Of a DNA stretch of 64,000 nt, positions 62,871 to 64,000 are shown one piece after another. Below the pieces are notes generated by a model, which ran no database searches, was not told the origin of the DNA, and saw nothing but the letters and a program-made list of their open reading frames with translations. Where the stretch lies: positions 29,103,078 to 29,167,077 of the forward strand of contig OY754979.1 in assembly GCA_963576475.1 (NCBI GenBank), given 5' to 3'. The DNA comes from Molanna angustata (taxonomy: Eukaryota; Arthropoda; Insecta; Trichoptera; Molannidae). The position numbers and the translations under genes were made by a program. Numbering within the stretch: position 1 is the first letter of the stretch; every line of letters starts with the position of its first letter.

Positions 62871-64000
62871 TGTTTATTTGAAATGGAAAATCAGCCTAGG
62901 CTCATTCCATATGAAATAATCACACTAAAATATAAAATATTACTTGACCACCTCAGAATTTTATGAAATTTTGTATGAAGGTTGTCCTAGTAGAGACTAA
63001 GAAAAATACCTTCTTCTTTTTAAATACCTCAAACGGTTTCAAAGTTAGGACTACGTAAGATATCCCAAAATCAGCCGAAATAAACTAACTGACATATTTT
63101 GCTGAGCTACCCTTTTTTATTAAATTATGACAATAATATTAATTGTTTTTTTAACAGATTTTTAATTATCTCAATAGAGACGAAGTTGGAATATTTATTG
63201 TAGGAGAACCGGGAAATCAAGGCACCTACAGGGCTTACGACCGGTCATCGGCTGGTTTACGTGATCACTTTATGCGCTTGCGCAACGTTCACCAATTATG
63301 CCTTTTAATGAGATCCCTATCAATTCAATTTTGAAAGTTCTATATATTGTAATACTGTCTTTGACTCCCGACATATATTTTTTTAAATATCTTTGACTCC
63401 CGACAGGGAAAAAAATCCAATGTTTGCGCATATGCAATTATAAAAATATTCGAATATTAATTGTCTTTTTAAATGGGATGATTTATTATATTTCAATTTA
63501 AATTTTTTTTTTGACGATATGTACACTACCTTTGGTTAACCATTGAGATTCCCTTTGACAATGCAATTGTAATTTACTGCCAAGTCCAGCCCAGTCGACT
63601 GAATAATTTATGTTCTTTTTTATTCAATTGTACTCTGTGAGGTTACAATATCTAAAGCCACTCATTTGTTGTTTTTTTTTAATATTCAATTTGAAATTTT
63701 TATTAACATTCATAGATTGTTGAAGGCATATAAAAAAAAATTATAAACTTTTTGTTGTAAAAAAAAATGCGCAATTTTGTTAACAAACAAATTTTAAACG
63801 TCAATTTAAAAAAAAATTATACATTTCACGCTCTTACAATTGAGTGTAGTTTTTATAGCTTATTGGAGACACATTACTATTGCAAAATTATTATAAGCAA
63901 AATTGTAATTAAAAACTACTTTTTAATTTTTCCAATTCTAATTGTGCGATTTGCAATTTCACTTTATTTGTTTCTCGGATAATCTCTTGGTTTTCCAATT
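62871..64000. other. AT-rich end of window, no gene recognised
   Basis: A plus-strand open stretch at 63161-63340 after a CAG acceptor-like site (DEVGIFIVGEPGNQGTYRAY) looks protein-like but matches nothing I recognise. The 71-codon frame at 63767 is low-complexity. Confidence 0.35.

Overview
This is eukaryotic nuclear DNA, almost certainly from an insect with a large, AT-rich, transposon-filled genome. The evidence is two spliced animal genes with canonical GT-AG introns, tRNA-derived SINEs, many non-LTR retrotransposon (LINE) fragments, Tc1, piggyBac, pogo-like and Gypsy remnants and a Helitron. The order is not resolved. The CUB plus trypsin-like protease architecture with a non-glycine residue before the catalytic Asp-Ser is common in Hemiptera and Hymenoptera, but this is weak evidence. 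No bacterial features, rRNA genes, functional tRNA genes or CRISPR arrays were seen.

Host genes. (1) Positions 2556-18138 (+) hold eight exons of a CUB-domain/trypsin-like secreted serine protease. The exons give 369 codons in one frame, with all three catalytic residues and a stop. The signal-peptide exon is not visible and probably lies before the window. (2) Positions 28893-36563 (+) hold a complete five-exon mitochondrial carrier of 279 codons, most like the S-adenosylmethionine carrier (SLC25A26/SAMC). The two genes are unrelated in function. Both are inflated by transposons in their introns, and in each a SINE sits directly beside a 3' splice site.

Transposon layout. 1-18.2 kb: protease introns with LINE 3' ends, a TTAA-flanked foldback element, a Jockey-like LINE carrying a nested SINE, a long RT ORF on the minus strand and a Tc1 fragment. 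18.3-26.5 kb: LINE C-terminal relics, an R2/R4-like LINE with a restriction-like endonuclease, a Jockey LINE split by a younger LINE with a 12-bp target duplication, and a repeat carrying insect housekeeping core-promoter motifs. 26.9-28.6 kb: a dead but near full-length Tc1-like element. 28.9-36.6 kb: the carrier gene. 37-50 kb: Gypsy-like gag/protease/integrase pieces mixed with three different pogo/jerky-like transposases and a piggyBac transposase. 50.6-55.3 kb: a decayed autonomous Helitron. 55.5-57.9 kb: an element rich in internal tandem arrays, including an array of LINE 3' ends. 60.0-61.1 kb: a LINE inserted with a 12-bp target duplication into a second Helitron-like coding relic. 61.7-62.9 kb: short repeats and a transposase-like fragment.

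Family assignments come from motif recognition without database searches. LINE clade names in particular are provisional. Exon boundaries were chosen by splice consensus, frame continuity and protein-family fit.
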